Shown here piece after piece: positions 1 through 10,697 of a DNA stretch of 64,000 nucleotides (positions are counted from its first letter, which is position 1; the number at the start of each line of letters is the position of its first letter). The DNA is taken from assembly GCF_011516835.1 (NCBI RefSeq), contig NZ_WOTB01000002.1:186001-250000 (forward strand), given 5' to 3'. The notes below the pieces were generated by a model, which did no database searches, was not told where the DNA came from, and worked only from the letters and a program-made list of their open reading frames with translations. Source of the stretch: Acetobacter musti (GTDB lineage: Bacteria; Pseudomonadota; Alphaproteobacteria; Acetobacterales; Acetobacteraceae). Made by a program: the position numbers and the translations under genes.

Positions 1-184
1 CGGTGTGCCGTCAGCGATCTATTACCCGCTGCCCCTGCATAAACAGCCCGCCTATCGCAGCCATCATGACGGCGTGGCCCTGCCTGTTTCGGAATCGCTG
101 TCACAGCGTATTCTGGCGCTCCCGATTCACCCCGAACTGACCGACGCGGAGGTCGCCCGCGTGATCGCCGCCGTGCGAGGCTGA
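1..184 (+). CDS. DegT/DnrJ/EryC1/StrS family aminotransferase, C-terminal fragment
   Basis: Only the last 60 codons lie in the window, read in the frame starting at base 2. The peptide has the typical end of PLP-dependent sugar aminotransferases: a 'PxAIYYPLPLHKQPAY' block followed by 'ESLSQRILALPIHPELTD'. Such enzymes transfer an amino group to nucleotide-linked keto-sugars for cell-surface glycans. The catalytic lysine and the rest of the fold lie upstream of the window, so the substrate cannot be inferred. It is followed after 14 bases by a small membrane-anchored protein gene on the same strand. Confidence 0.85.
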   Translation, partial: GVPSAIYYPLPLHKQPAYRSHHDGVALPVSESLSQRILALPIHPELTDAEVARVIAAVRG

Positions 185-198
185 AGGATCTGACGACT

Positions 199-669
199 AT
201 GAGAAAGGAAACGGCGTTCATTCTCGCCTTCCTGACATTCACCCTTGGTACGGCGTTCGTCATCTGGATGTTCGCGCTGCCCAACTTTGTCGCCGTCTCG
301 TTCCCTCACGTGACAGGCGGAAAGATCGCCGTCGGCCCGATGCGCCACGAACGGACGCTGACACAGCAGGAAATCGCGACCCTCAATGACTGGCTGCAGA
401 ATCATCAGAGCGGCTGGGGTCCGCTGAGCACGACGCCTCCTTCAAGCGGTGACGCCCGCATGGAGCTCACGGCGGAAAAGGATGGCAAACCCGATCCGAT
501 CGTGCTGACGCTCTGGACAGGCATCAGTGCCGCGGACTGGAACAAGACCGTGTTCGTGGAGACACCGGACGGCTCGAAAGTCCGCACGGAGACCTTCCGT
601 GGCAGGGAATTCGACGTTCTGCAGCACATGGTGGACGGGAACAGTTATCAGCGCTCGGCCTTCCCATGA
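199..669 (+). CDS. Hypothetical protein with one N-terminal membrane segment
   Basis: 156 aa. Residues about 7-28 form a hydrophobic helix that could be a signal anchor; the remainder is soluble and hydrophilic and is presumably periplasmic. I do not recognise a family. Its stop overlaps the start of the HAD hydrolase gene (ATGA at 666-669), so the two are probably translationally coupled in an operon with the aminotransferase upstream. Confidence 0.7.
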   Translation: MRKETAFILAFLTFTLGTAFVIWMFALPNFVAVSFPHVTGGKIAVGPMRHERTLTQQEIATLNDWLQNHQSGWGPLSTTPPSSGDARMELTAEKDGKPDPIVLTLWTGISAADWNKTVFVETPDGSKVRTETFRGREFDVLQHMVDGNSYQRSAFP

Positions 670-1265
670 TCGATATCCCGGCCGGCACCGAAGCCCTGAT
701 TTTCGACTGCGACGGCACGCTGGTCGATACGCTGCCGCTTTATCTGAAAGCATGGCAGGCGGCATTGCAGGAAGTCGCCGGCATCGATGCTGACGCGGAC
801 TGGTTCCGGGGACGCGGCGGCTATTCGGAACAGATGCTGCTGAGCGCGGTCGAAAAATCCTTCGGCGTGACGGTCGACCGGAAGGCCGTTATCGCCGAAA
901 CCCGCCGGCGTGTCCGCGAAACCCTCACGGATGTCCGCTGCAACGTTCCCGTGATCACCATCGTCCGGGAATGGGCGGGCCGTCTGCCGCTCGCCGTGGC
1001 TTCCAGCGGATCGCGCGAGGTGGTCGAAGCCTCGCTCGCGGCAATCGGTCTCTCCGATGTGTTTTCCGCCGTCGTGACGATCGAGGATGTGGAACACCCC
1101 AAGCCGGCGCCCGATATCTATCTGCTCGCGGCCAGGAAGCTGGACGTCAGCGCCGGTCGGTGCGTGGTGTTCGAGGACAGCGACGAAGGACTGAAAGCCG
1201 CCCGCGCCGCAGGAATGACGACGATGGATGTCCGTCCCTGTTCCTCGTTTCACGTCAGCGCATGA
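666..1265 (+). CDS. HAD-IA family hydrolase (phosphoglycolate phosphatase / beta-phosphoglucomutase-like)
   Basis: 199 aa. HAD motif I is 'FDCDGTLVDT' near residue 13, with both catalytic aspartates. Motif II is 'ASSGSREV', and motifs III/IV are 'KPAPDIY' and 'VFEDSDEGLKAA'. A helical cap lies between motifs I and II, as in subfamily IA. These enzymes hydrolyse or isomerise small phosphate esters; the substrate cannot be predicted. The gene starts inside the stop of the previous gene and ends overlapping the next one (ATGA at 1262-1265), giving a three-gene coupled cluster. Confidence 0.85.
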   Translation: MIDIPAGTEALIFDCDGTLVDTLPLYLKAWQAALQEVAGIDADADWFRGRGGYSEQMLLSAVEKSFGVTVDRKAVIAETRRRVRETLTDVRCNVPVITIVREWAGRLPLAVASSGSREVVEASLAAIGLSDVFSAVVTIEDVEHPKPAPDIYLLAARKLDVSAGRCVVFEDSDEGLKAARAAGMTTMDVRPCSSFHVSA

Positions 1266-1465
1266 ACCCCGCGCAGGAGGAGACACGCTGCTCCTCCTGT
1301 AACGCGCCAATGCCATGTCTCGGCTCCGAAGCGTGCTGGTGCATGAAGCGCGACGCCGTACTGCCCGTACCGGAAGAAGGCACGGAAACCGGGTGTCTGT
1401 GTCCGGTCTGTCTGGACAGGGCCATCGCCGGAAAAGAACAGCATCCGTCCCGGAAACCCGGATAA
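1262..1465 (+). CDS. Cysteine-rich CWC family small protein
   Basis: 67 aa. Cysteines sit at residues 10, 13, 19, 25, 27, 45, 47 and 50, including 'CSSCNAPMPC', 'ACWC' and 'CLCPVC'. This matches the cysteine-rich CWC family, presumed to bind a metal ion; the function is unknown. It is coupled to the HAD hydrolase by an ATGA overlap. The short length and dense, regularly spaced cysteines support a real gene rather than a random frame. Confidence 0.75.
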   Translation: MNPAQEETRCSSCNAPMPCLGSEACWCMKRDAVLPVPEEGTETGCLCPVCLDRAIAGKEQHPSRKPG

Positions 1466-3800
<2,335 letters not shown>

Positions 3801-3820
3801 CCGTCCGGAATGACCGCTTC

Positions 3821-3850
3821 CCGGAAGTGAGTCCGCCCGGTCACTTCCGG
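3821..3850 (+). terminator. Hairpin after the fadH-like gene
   Basis: A perfect 10-bp inverted repeat: ccggaagtga (3821-3830) pairs with tcacttccgg (3841-3850) around a 10-base loop. It lies 21 bases after the stop. No long T-run follows, so it may be a weak intrinsic terminator or an mRNA-stabilising stem. Confidence 0.55.
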
Positions 3851-4023
3851 AATATTCCCCTCTGTTCCGTGTCACATCGGCGCTCCGACAGTATCGGGAC
3901 ATTGCAAATTGTAAAAAAGACCGGTTCCGGCAGGAAACTCCTCTCTCCCGCCCGCCCGGTTCAGTCCTTCTTTACCCGGACATCCGATGACTGTGCCTGT
4001 TCAGCAGGAGGAGTGCCGGGACC

Positions 4024-5130
4024 GTGGCGCCATATCCATTTTCCGCGAGCGACAGGCCTTATCCCCGACAGCAATGGTACATCGCCGCCTGGAGCCGGGA
4101 ACTCGGCCCCGCGCCGCTGATGCGGAAAATCCTCGGCCAGGACATGATCCTGTATCGCAGCGCGGCCGGGCGCGCGGTCGCCGTATCCGGACTGTGCCCG
4201 CACCGGCGGATGCCGCTGACCACCGCCCGGATCGTCGACGACGAAATCATCTGCCCGTATCACGGCGCCGCCTTTGATACGACAGGGCATTGTTCCCGGC
4301 TGCCGTTTCAGTCGCATGTTCCGCGCGGAATGGATCTCACGTCCTTTGCCGTCGTCGAACAGGGACCTCTGATCTGGATCTGGGGCGGAGACGCAGCCGG
4401 TGCCGATCTCAGCCGGCTGCCTGATACGGCTTCCCTCGGGCTGTCAGGTGAGGGCAGGGAACTGTTCGGCTGCGGACTGCGCCACGTCCGGGCACGGTCG
4501 CAGATCGTGCTTGAGAACGTGTTCGATCATTCGCATATCAGCTTCACCCACCACGCCTCCCTGGGCACCCGCTCGGCGGCGGAAGGACCGCCCCGGACCG
4601 TCGATATCACCGACCGTCCCGGTTACCTGGCCTTCCGTCATTCATCGCCGCTGCGCCCGTCGGACGAGGTCATGCAGACGCTGTTTCCCGGCATCGGTCC
4701 TTTCATGCGCGTGGATTTCCGCGTCGAGCTGTTCGGCGTCGGGCTGGTCAATACCGTGGGAACCGAAAGCGTTTCCTGCGACGATCAGGGCCGGAGCCTG
4801 GCGGTGGTGGGGCGGATGAACTTTCTGCATGGCATTACGCCGGAGACCGACACCACAACCCATTATTTTCTCGGCGGCACCCGGGATTTCGGGCTTGAAA
4901 ACCAGCACTACACCAGAGAACTGGCGGAGCGGAACGCCCGCGTCGTCGATGAGGACATCAGGCTTCTGGAAGCAATAGAAACCCATCTCGACGGTGTGGA
5001 TGCACGGAATGAACCAAACTTCACGACGGACGCCGCCGCCATTCGCGTACGTCGCCGGATCGAAAAGCTGCTGGAAGACGAGACGGAGCGCGCACCCGTA
5101 ATCCCCGCGAAAGCCACGGAAACCGTATGA
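4024..5130 (+). CDS. Rieske [2Fe-2S] aromatic ring oxygenase, vanillate demethylase-like oxygenase subunit
   Basis: 368 aa with a GTG start preceded by a ggagga ribosome-binding stretch. The Rieske motif is C58-x-H60-x16-C77-x2-H80 ('CPHR' and 'CPYHG'). The mononuclear-iron region reads 'ENVFDHSHISFTHH', giving the two histidines and nearby Asp typical of group I oxygenases such as vanillate O-demethylase VanA. These enzymes hydroxylate or demethylate aromatic acids and need a flavin/ferredoxin reductase (VanB type). No reductase gene is next to it, so its electron donor and substrate are unknown. Confidence 0.85.
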   Translation: MAPYPFSASDRPYPRQQWYIAAWSRELGPAPLMRKILGQDMILYRSAAGRAVAVSGLCPHRRMPLTTARIVDDEIICPYHGAAFDTTGHCSRLPFQSHVPRGMDLTSFAVVEQGPLIWIWGGDAAGADLSRLPDTASLGLSGEGRELFGCGLRHVRARSQIVLENVFDHSHISFTHHASLGTRSAAEGPPRTVDITDRPGYLAFRHSSPLRPSDEVMQTLFPGIGPFMRVDFRVELFGVGLVNTVGTESVSCDDQGRSLAVVGRMNFLHGITPETDTTTHYFLGGTRDFGLENQHYTRELAERNARVVDEDIRLLEAIETHLDGVDARNEPNFTTDAAAIRVRRRIEKLLEDETERAPVIPAKATETV

Positions 5131-5278
5131 CGGCGAAGCGGAACGGCTTCGTCGCCGGCTGAACACCCCCGTCGCATCAGACCGATATCCCGTCGCCAGG
5201 CTTCTGCCGGTCAATACAGCAGATAAGCCCGGCGAACGGATCCCTCAGGCCGCCGGAACGAGCCGCCGCCAGGCCACG

Positions 5279-5710
5279 TCAGTGGCCACCACGACCGCCG
5301 CCGCCGCCATGACCTCCGCCACCGCCGCCGTGGCCACCACCGCCACCCGGCCCACCGCCATGGCCGCCACCAGGACCCCCGCCGCCACCGGGGCCGCCAT
5401 GACCACCACCGCCAGGCCCGCCGCCGTGACCGCCCATACCACCGGGACCACCCCGGCCACCCGGTCCGCCGCCACGGAAGCCACCACCTCCACCGCGGAA
5501 GCCACCACCACCACGGGGACCGCCGCGCCACGGACCAACGCCATAACCGGGTCCCCAGCCACCCCAGCCGCCGTTCCAGCCGCCGTCATAGCCATAATAC
5601 CCGCCATAGCCACCATAGCCGTAGCCATCATCGTAGGCGCAGCCTGAAAGAAGGCATGTCACGCCGAGGGCCGCGGCAAGAAGCAGTTTTCGGGGATGAA
5701 AGACGCTCAT
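5279..5710 (-). CDS. Glycine-rich lipoprotein
   Basis: 143 aa. A short basic N-terminus and hydrophobic segment end in the lipobox 'LLSGC' (Cys24), so the product should be a lipidated envelope protein. The rest is almost entirely Gly with Tyr, Trp, Pro, Arg and His in repeats such as GGYGGYYG and GGPGGRGGPGG. Its start overlaps the stop of the VOC gene upstream (bases 5707-5710), so both are probably one transcript. The function is unknown; similar sequences act as surface or envelope filler proteins. The low complexity makes database annotation unreliable. Confidence 0.7.
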   Translation of the reverse strand: MSVFHPRKLLLAAALGVTCLLSGCAYDDGYGYGGYGGYYGYDGGWNGGWGGWGPGYGVGPWRGGPRGGGGFRGGGGGFRGGGPGGRGGPGGMGGHGGGPGGGGHGGPGGGGGPGGGHGGGPGGGGGHGGGGGGHGGGGGRGGH

Positions 5711-6756
5711 CGTGCTTCTCCGGCAACGGCTGGCACATGCCATTCCATGATCCCGAACACCGCTCCGGCCGGATCGGCGACAATGGCGATCATACTGTCG
5801 TTCCGGTCCAGGTGCGGCTCGACAAGCACACGCCCGCCAAGCTGCGAAACCTTCTCCGCCGCGGCGCCGACGCTGTCGACCTGGACAAAGTTCATCCATC
5901 GCGCCGGAGCGGATGCGGGAAGCCGGGGCGGCAGCGGATTGACGGTCGCACGATCATAATTCTGCGATTCCAGAACGTAACGGCTCTCACCGGACTCGTC
6001 CTGGCCCCCTTCGACCTGATAGCTGAACAGCTTCTGATAGAAACCGGCCGCATTCGCCGGAATGCCGGTCAGCAGCGCGCTCCAGATCCATTCCCCCTGA
6101 ACGGTGGGTGTATCCGTATCAGCCGGATCGCCGCTGGCGGAACGGATCGCGACAAAGATGCCGCCCTGCGGATCGGCAATGATCGCCTCCCGGCCAAGCC
6201 CCGGAATATCTTTGGGACTGAACAGGATTTTCCCGCCCCAGCCCTGCGCCGCCCGGGCAAGAGCATCGGTGTCGGCAGTCGAGATGAAGGGCAGCCAGAC
6301 CGGCTCATGTCGCGGACGATCTCCGGACGGCAGCGGCTGTTCCACAAACCCCGCGACATTATGCCCGCCCGCCATCGCCTGAGCGTAATGCCCGCGCGAG
6401 ACACGGACATCCCGGAAGGTCCAGCCAAGCAGCGAGCCATAGAACGTCTTCGCCTGCGCAAGATCCGGCGTCGTCAGCTGTGCGTAAACGATCTTGCCAG
6501 GCAGGACGGAACTGACCGGAGGCGAGACGATGGGGGGAAGCGTATCCGCCGCCCGCGCATACGGAACCACAGCCCCGGACGTTCCGAAAAAAACAGCGAG
6601 AGCCAGGGCGCTTCCGGCCAGAGACGTTCCCGCTCCGGAAACTCCGCTCAGAGTCGTCCTGGGAAAAACAGTGAGCCCGGGAAAAACAGTGAGCGCAGCG
6701 CGACGCAGGCTCCGGAGAAGCGGGGAGGCCCCGGATGACGGGAAAGGGGACGGCAA
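5707..6756 (-). CDS. Exported VOC (glyoxalase/dioxygenase-fold) family protein
   Basis: About 349 aa from a TTG at 6756, chosen because agaggagag lies 8 bases upstream; the frame stays open to a GTG at 6831. A hydrophobic stretch ('GSALALAVFFGTSGAVV') before an 'ARA' cleavage-like site suggests export. Two vicinal-oxygen-chelate modules follow, near 'KIVYAQLTTPDLAQAKTFY' and 'GEWIWSALLTGIPANAAGFY'. Family members bind metals or small ligands; no reaction can be assigned. The N-terminus carries a perfect 18-bp duplication (about 6655-6691) that repeats Leu-Thr-Val-Phe-Pro. Coupled to the Gly-rich lipoprotein downstream. Confidence 0.75.
   Translation of the reverse strand: MPSPFPSSGASPLLRSLRRAALTVFPGLTVFPRTTLSGVSGAGTSLAGSALALAVFFGTSGAVVPYARAADTLPPIVSPPVSSVLPGKIVYAQLTTPDLAQAKTFYGSLLGWTFRDVRVSRGHYAQAMAGGHNVAGFVEQPLPSGDRPRHEPVWLPFISTADTDALARAAQGWGGKILFSPKDIPGLGREAIIADPQGGIFVAIRSASGDPADTDTPTVQGEWIWSALLTGIPANAAGFYQKLFSYQVEGGQDESGESRYVLESQNYDRATVNPLPPRLPASAPARWMNFVQVDSVGAAAEKVSQLGGRVLVEPHLDRNDSMIAIVADPAGAVFGIMEWHVPAVAGEAR
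6655..6691. repeat. 18-bp tandem duplication
   Basis: The unit gggaaaaacagtgagc occurs twice in tandem with an 18-bp period inside the signal region of the VOC-protein gene. It is in frame and duplicates six residues (LTVFPx on the minus strand). It belongs with the other short in-frame duplications in this window. Confidence 0.7.
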
Positions 6757-7069
6757 GGCAAGCTCTCCTCTGGAACAGGACGCCGGGGCAGTCACAGGCT
6801 CAGCATCACGCCATATGAGGTCATTACGCACAAGTCATCGCGCGGTTGAGGTTCCGGATCGCAGCATTGCAATTTCCCGCAGGCACGTTCCGCCAGCAGA
6901 AGGCGCGCCTCCTGACCGGCCACGCGCTCCGGACAACGGGAGGAACCGGAGGGCAGGCGCATCACCGCCCGAACGGAGACCGGCAGACGTCACAAAACGG
7001 AGAGCATTCCCGGACCCCGACACCAGTATCCGCGCCCCTCTGCAAAACGCAGAACAGATCCGGCCGCCG

Positions 7070-7354
7070 TCACGCCTTGCGAATCAGAAGGATCGCCGTG
7101 CCGTCCGCCATTTCATCCTGAGACAGAAGCGTATGGCCCAGAGCCTCCGCTGAACGACGGACATTGCGCAGCGGCTCGGCGCCGCGCAGCGTCACCTGCA
7201 GCATATCGCCCGACGAAAGCCCGTCGAGCGCGAGGCGGGTCCGCACAAACGTCATCGGGCAGGTTTCGCCGGTAATGTCGAGCCGCCTGGCGGGTGCCGG
7301 CACACCGTCCGCCGCCGAAACCGCACATTTCGAAGCTGCATATGTCATGGTCAT
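7070..7354 (-). CDS. TusA-family sulfurtransferase
   Basis: 94 aa from an ATG at 7354. The core reads 'LDITGETCPMTFVRTRLALDGLSSGDML', with the single conserved Cys32 in a C-P-x-x motif near the first strand, followed by the usual 'LRG...NVRRSAEALGH' half. TusA proteins carry persulfide sulfur to partners in tRNA thiolation, molybdenum cofactor or sulfur metabolism. No tus, dsr or moa partner genes are adjacent, so this could be a TusA or YeeD-type carrier. It is transcribed divergently from the Fur-family gene. Confidence 0.82.
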   Translation of the reverse strand: MTMTYAASKCAVSAADGVPAPARRLDITGETCPMTFVRTRLALDGLSSGDMLQVTLRGAEPLRNVRRSAEALGHTLLSQDEMADGTAILLIRKA

Positions 7355-7601
7355 CAAACCGATCTCTCAGTCACCCTTCGCACAGCCGCACAGCCTCAGA
7401 CGATGCATGAAACAGAAGCCACAATGCGCACTGATATTTCCTTTATGCCGTGAATGGGGCAGAATGGCGACGCTTTGCCTGTCAGGCAGCCGCGCCGTTG
7501 TCGATCGGCGTCGCTGAATGGCGGCCAAGTGGACAACATCTGGCCCAATCAGCTACGCGGAAGCGCATGTTCGTGAATACACAGGCAGCAGGACGCATGC
7601 C

Positions 7602-8129
7602 GTGACTCCGCCTCAGAATGCCTCCCTGATCCGCTCTGCCCGCCCCGCGAACGCGGCGGACACATCGGAATCCCGGATCGGTCGTCTTTGTGTGGAGCGC
7701 GGTCTCAAAATGACAGGACAGCGGCGCGTCATCGCCCGCGTGCTGTCGGATGCGGAAGACCACCCCGATGTGGAAGAACTCTATCGCCGGGCGTCGGAGC
7801 TCGATCCGCGCATCTCGGTGGCGACGGTGTACCGCACGGTCCGTCTCCTCGAGGAAAAGGGAATCCTTGAACGCCGGGATTTCGGCGGCGGCCGCGCCCG
7901 CTACGAAGCCAGCGAACACGGACGGCATTATCACCTGATCGACGTCGACAGCGGCAGGGTGACGGAATTCGAGGACGAAGAGCACGAGGCGCTCATGCGC
8001 CGGATCGCAGAACGCCTGGGATTCGAGCTCGTATCGATGCGCCTGGAGCTTTTCGGCCGCAAGCTGAAGGAAACGCCTCCCGCTTCCGCGCCTAAAAAGG
8101 CGAAACGGTCCAGAGGAAGCGCAAAATGA
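7602..8129 (+). CDS. fur: Fur-family metal-responsive repressor
   Basis: 175 aa from a GTG at 7602 with agga 8 bases upstream; the frame is open to an ATG at 7518. The DNA-binding winged helix is 'LKMTGQRRVIARVL...ISVATVYRTVRLLEEKGI' and the metal/dimer domain is 'RYEASEHGRHYHLIDVDSGRVTEF'. There are no C-terminal CxxC pairs, as is usual for alphaproteobacterial Fur/Mur. It probably controls iron or manganese genes, but Fur, Mur and Irr cannot be separated by eye. It overlaps olsB by ATGA at 8126-8129. Confidence 0.85.
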   Translation: MTPPQNASLIRSARPANAADTSESRIGRLCVERGLKMTGQRRVIARVLSDAEDHPDVEELYRRASELDPRISVATVYRTVRLLEEKGILERRDFGGGRARYEASEHGRHYHLIDVDSGRVTEFEDEEHEALMRRIAERLGFELVSMRLELFGRKLKETPPASAPKKAKRSRGSAK

Positions 8130-8974
8130 GCGCCGAAAAACCGCGAGGGGCAACGCTTTCCACGCTTGAGCTGCAGCGTGACGGCTTCCCGGAACTGCGC
8201 GGTGGCAATCTCGGCGTCCGGATCGCCTCGACGCCCGAGGAAATCGAGGCGGCGCAGGCGCTGCGTTATCGTGTGTTTTTCGAAGAGATGGGCGCCCATC
8301 CCGACGAACAGGCGCAGCGTCTGAAACGCGATGTCGATGAATTCGATGACTACGCCGACCATCTGCTGGTCATCGACCACGCCATTTCCTCCGGCCCGGA
8401 AGGAGTCGTCGGCACATACCGGCTTATGCAGGGCTCGGCCGCCGAAACGCTTGGCCGGTTCTACAGCGAAAGCGAATTCGATCTCTCGCCTCTGAAGGAA
8501 TTCCCCGGAAAACTGCTTGAGGTCGGGCGTTCCTGTGTGGATTCGCGCTATCGCGGCCGCGCCGCGATGCAACTGCTCTGGCGCGGAATCGCCTCCTATA
8601 TTTTCCTCTACCAGATCGACGTGCTGTTCGGCTGCGCAAGCCTGCCCGGAACAAATCCGGACGATGTCGCCGAGGAACTGACCTATCTCTACCACAACCA
8701 CCTCGCGCCGCCGGCCCTGCGCGTCAGGGCGCTGCCGGAACGGCGCGTGGATATGCTGCGCTGTGATCCGCTCACCCTCGACCGCCGCCGCGTGCTGACG
8801 CGCCTGCCGCCGCTGATCAAAGGCTATCTCCGGCTCGGCGGCTATGTCGGGGACGGCGCCGTCGTCGATTACGGTTTCAACACGACCGACGTGGCCGTTC
8901 TCGTCAAAAGCGAACTGCTGGCCGATAAATATTATCGCCACTACGAGCGCCGTCTGCGCGACGCCCTCGACTGA
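8126..8974 (+). CDS. olsB: L-ornithine N-alpha-acyltransferase
   Basis: 282 aa. It has the OlsB/hemolysin-type GNAT fold: 'LRYRVFFEEMGAHPDEQAQRLKRDVDEFDDYADHLLV', 'GVVGTYRLMQ' and 'LLEVGRSCVDSRYRGRAAMQLLWRGIASYI'. OlsB transfers a 3-hydroxyacyl chain from ACP to ornithine, the first step of phosphorus-free ornithine lipids. The second enzyme, OlsA, is not in the window. It is coupled to the Fur-type gene and followed closely by lnt, suggesting an envelope-lipid operon under a metal regulator. Confidence 0.87.
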   Translation: MSAEKPRGATLSTLELQRDGFPELRGGNLGVRIASTPEEIEAAQALRYRVFFEEMGAHPDEQAQRLKRDVDEFDDYADHLLVIDHAISSGPEGVVGTYRLMQGSAAETLGRFYSESEFDLSPLKEFPGKLLEVGRSCVDSRYRGRAAMQLLWRGIASYIFLYQIDVLFGCASLPGTNPDDVAEELTYLYHNHLAPPALRVRALPERRVDMLRCDPLTLDRRRVLTRLPPLIKGYLRLGGYVGDGAVVDYGFNTTDVAVLVKSELLADKYYRHYERRLRDALD

Positions 8975-8997
8975 GCGCGCCGCCATCTTTTCCGACT

Positions 8998-10605
8998 ATG
9001 AGTGAGACCACCATTCCGGTGCTCCGGCGGGAAGACGCCGGCGATGACGCTGCCCGCGAGGAGAGACCCCGTCCTGTCTGGTGGCGGCGCGTCGCAGATG
9101 CGCTGAAACCGGCCGGATGGCCTCTCGCCGCAGGCGCGCTGGCGGCATGCGGCTTCCCGCCGCTGCATCTCATCCCCGTTCTGCCTGTCGCGTTCTTCCT
9201 CCTCATGCGGTCCGTCAGCCAGGCCCGCACAATGAAACAGGCAGCACTCGCCGGTTTCGCCTTCGGGCTCAGCCTGCACGCCGTCGGGCTGTACTGGCTG
9301 ATCAACGCGGTCCTCATCCGGGCCAGTGACTTCTGGTGGTTCGTCCCGTTCCCTTCGCTGGGCTGCGCGCTGATTCTGGCCCCTTTCGCCGCTGTCCCCG
9401 CCGCATTGTGCCGTCTGGCGCCGGCCGGCTGGCGACGCGGCACCCTGTTCGCCGGCCTCTGGACGCTCTGCGACATGGCGCGTCTCTTCCTGTTCAGTGG
9501 ATTCACGTGGAACCCGCTCGGCAGCGACTGGGCTTTCCACGGTCTGCCGGGCGATATCCTGATCCAGCCCGCCGCCTGGATCGGCGTCGATGGCCTCACC
9601 CTGCTCACTGTGCTCCTCGCGGTCCTCCTGCCTCTGGGCCGCCGCTTCGCCATGCTTTGCGGTATGGTGCTGCTCGTCTGGATCACCGCCGGCGCCATCC
9701 GTTTCCACGAAGTGGTCCGTAACGAAATCACAACCCGCGATCAGCCCGTGGTCGTGCTGGTCCAGGGAAACGTGGCCGAGAAGGACAAGATCAGCCGTAG
9801 CGACATTCAGGACGTGTTCGACCGCTATCTGCGCCTGACACAGCAGGGCGTCGCGACCGGCCTCGCCCTGGCGGCAAAAGCACCAGGCGCCGCGCCCCCC
9901 GTGGTCTATGTCTGGCCCGAGACGGCCTATCCCGGCATCCTGGAGGAAGACGGACTGAGCCGGACCGTGATCGCGCGGACCGCCGCCGGAGCCAGCGAAG
10001 GCATGATCGGCAGCCTCGGCACCGGACCGGACGGACACTGGCGGAACTCCGTTGTGGCCATCGACGGCGCGGGCCGTTTTCTCGGCCGCTACGACAAGGC
10101 CCGGCTGGTACCCTTCGGCGAGTATCAGCCGCCATTCCTCCCGCTTCAGGTCGTGCCGGGCGGCGGAATGACACCCGGTCCGGGACCGGTAAGCTGGCAT
10201 CTGCCCGGTCTGTCCACCGCAGGCCCGCTGGTCTGTTATGAAGTGATTTTTTCCGGACATGTCGTGGACCGGAAAGACCGTCCGGACTGGCTGGTCAACG
10301 TGACCAACGATGCCTGGTACGGCAACAGCGCCGGCCCGCGCCAGCATCTCGCCGCCGTCCGCCTGCGCGCCGTCGAGGAAGGACTTCCTGTCGCGCGCGC
10401 GGCCAATACCGGCGTGACAATCGTCTATGACGCACGCGGACATGATATGGGCCGGCTGGGCTGGGGCACCGAAGGGACGCTGGTGCGGATAATGCCCCGC
10501 CCCTTGCCGCCGACTCTGTTCGCCCGCTTCGGACAGGCGATTCCGGCAGGACTTTGCCTGATTTCCATCGTTGTCGCCCTGACCCGACGCAGACAATTCT
10601 CATAA
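8998..10605 (+). CDS. lnt: Apolipoprotein N-acyltransferase
   Basis: 535 aa. Several membrane helices fill roughly residues 35-235, followed by a nitrilase domain. Catalytic elements are visible: the Glu in 'VYVWPETAYPG', the Lys in 'GRYDKARLVPFGEYQP' and the Cys in 'GPLVCYEVIFSG'. Lnt adds the third acyl chain to the N-terminal cysteine of lipoproteins at the inner membrane. It lies 23 bases after olsB. At least four lipobox-bearing or exported proteins in this window would be substrates of the lipoprotein or secretion pathways. Confidence 0.95.
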   Translation: MSETTIPVLRREDAGDDAAREERPRPVWWRRVADALKPAGWPLAAGALAACGFPPLHLIPVLPVAFFLLMRSVSQARTMKQAALAGFAFGLSLHAVGLYWLINAVLIRASDFWWFVPFPSLGCALILAPFAAVPAALCRLAPAGWRRGTLFAGLWTLCDMARLFLFSGFTWNPLGSDWAFHGLPGDILIQPAAWIGVDGLTLLTVLLAVLLPLGRRFAMLCGMVLLVWITAGAIRFHEVVRNEITTRDQPVVVLVQGNVAEKDKISRSDIQDVFDRYLRLTQQGVATGLALAAKAPGAAPPVVYVWPETAYPGILEEDGLSRTVIARTAAGASEGMIGSLGTGPDGHWRNSVVAIDGAGRFLGRYDKARLVPFGEYQPPFLPLQVVPGGGMTPGPGPVSWHLPGLSTAGPLVCYEVIFSGHVVDRKDRPDWLVNVTNDAWYGNSAGPRQHLAAVRLRAVEEGLPVARAANTGVTIVYDARGHDMGRLGWGTEGTLVRIMPRPLPPTLFARFGQAIPAGLCLISIVVALTRRRQFS

Positions 10606-10616
10606 AGTCGATATTC

Positions 10617-10651
10617 GGTTAACAAACTCAGCTTCTGGTTGTATGTTAACC
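10617..10651. promoter_or_regulatory. Inverted repeat upstream of the XRE regulator
   Basis: ggttaac (10617-10623) and gttaacc (10645-10651) form perfect half-sites about 28 bases apart, between lnt and the XRE gene. This could be an operator for autoregulation by the downstream helix-turn-helix protein. The assignment rests only on symmetry and position. Confidence 0.35.
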
Positions 10652-10697
10652 AATGATTACCTGTCTGGCGGTCTGACAGGGGCGACAGGAGTATCAT

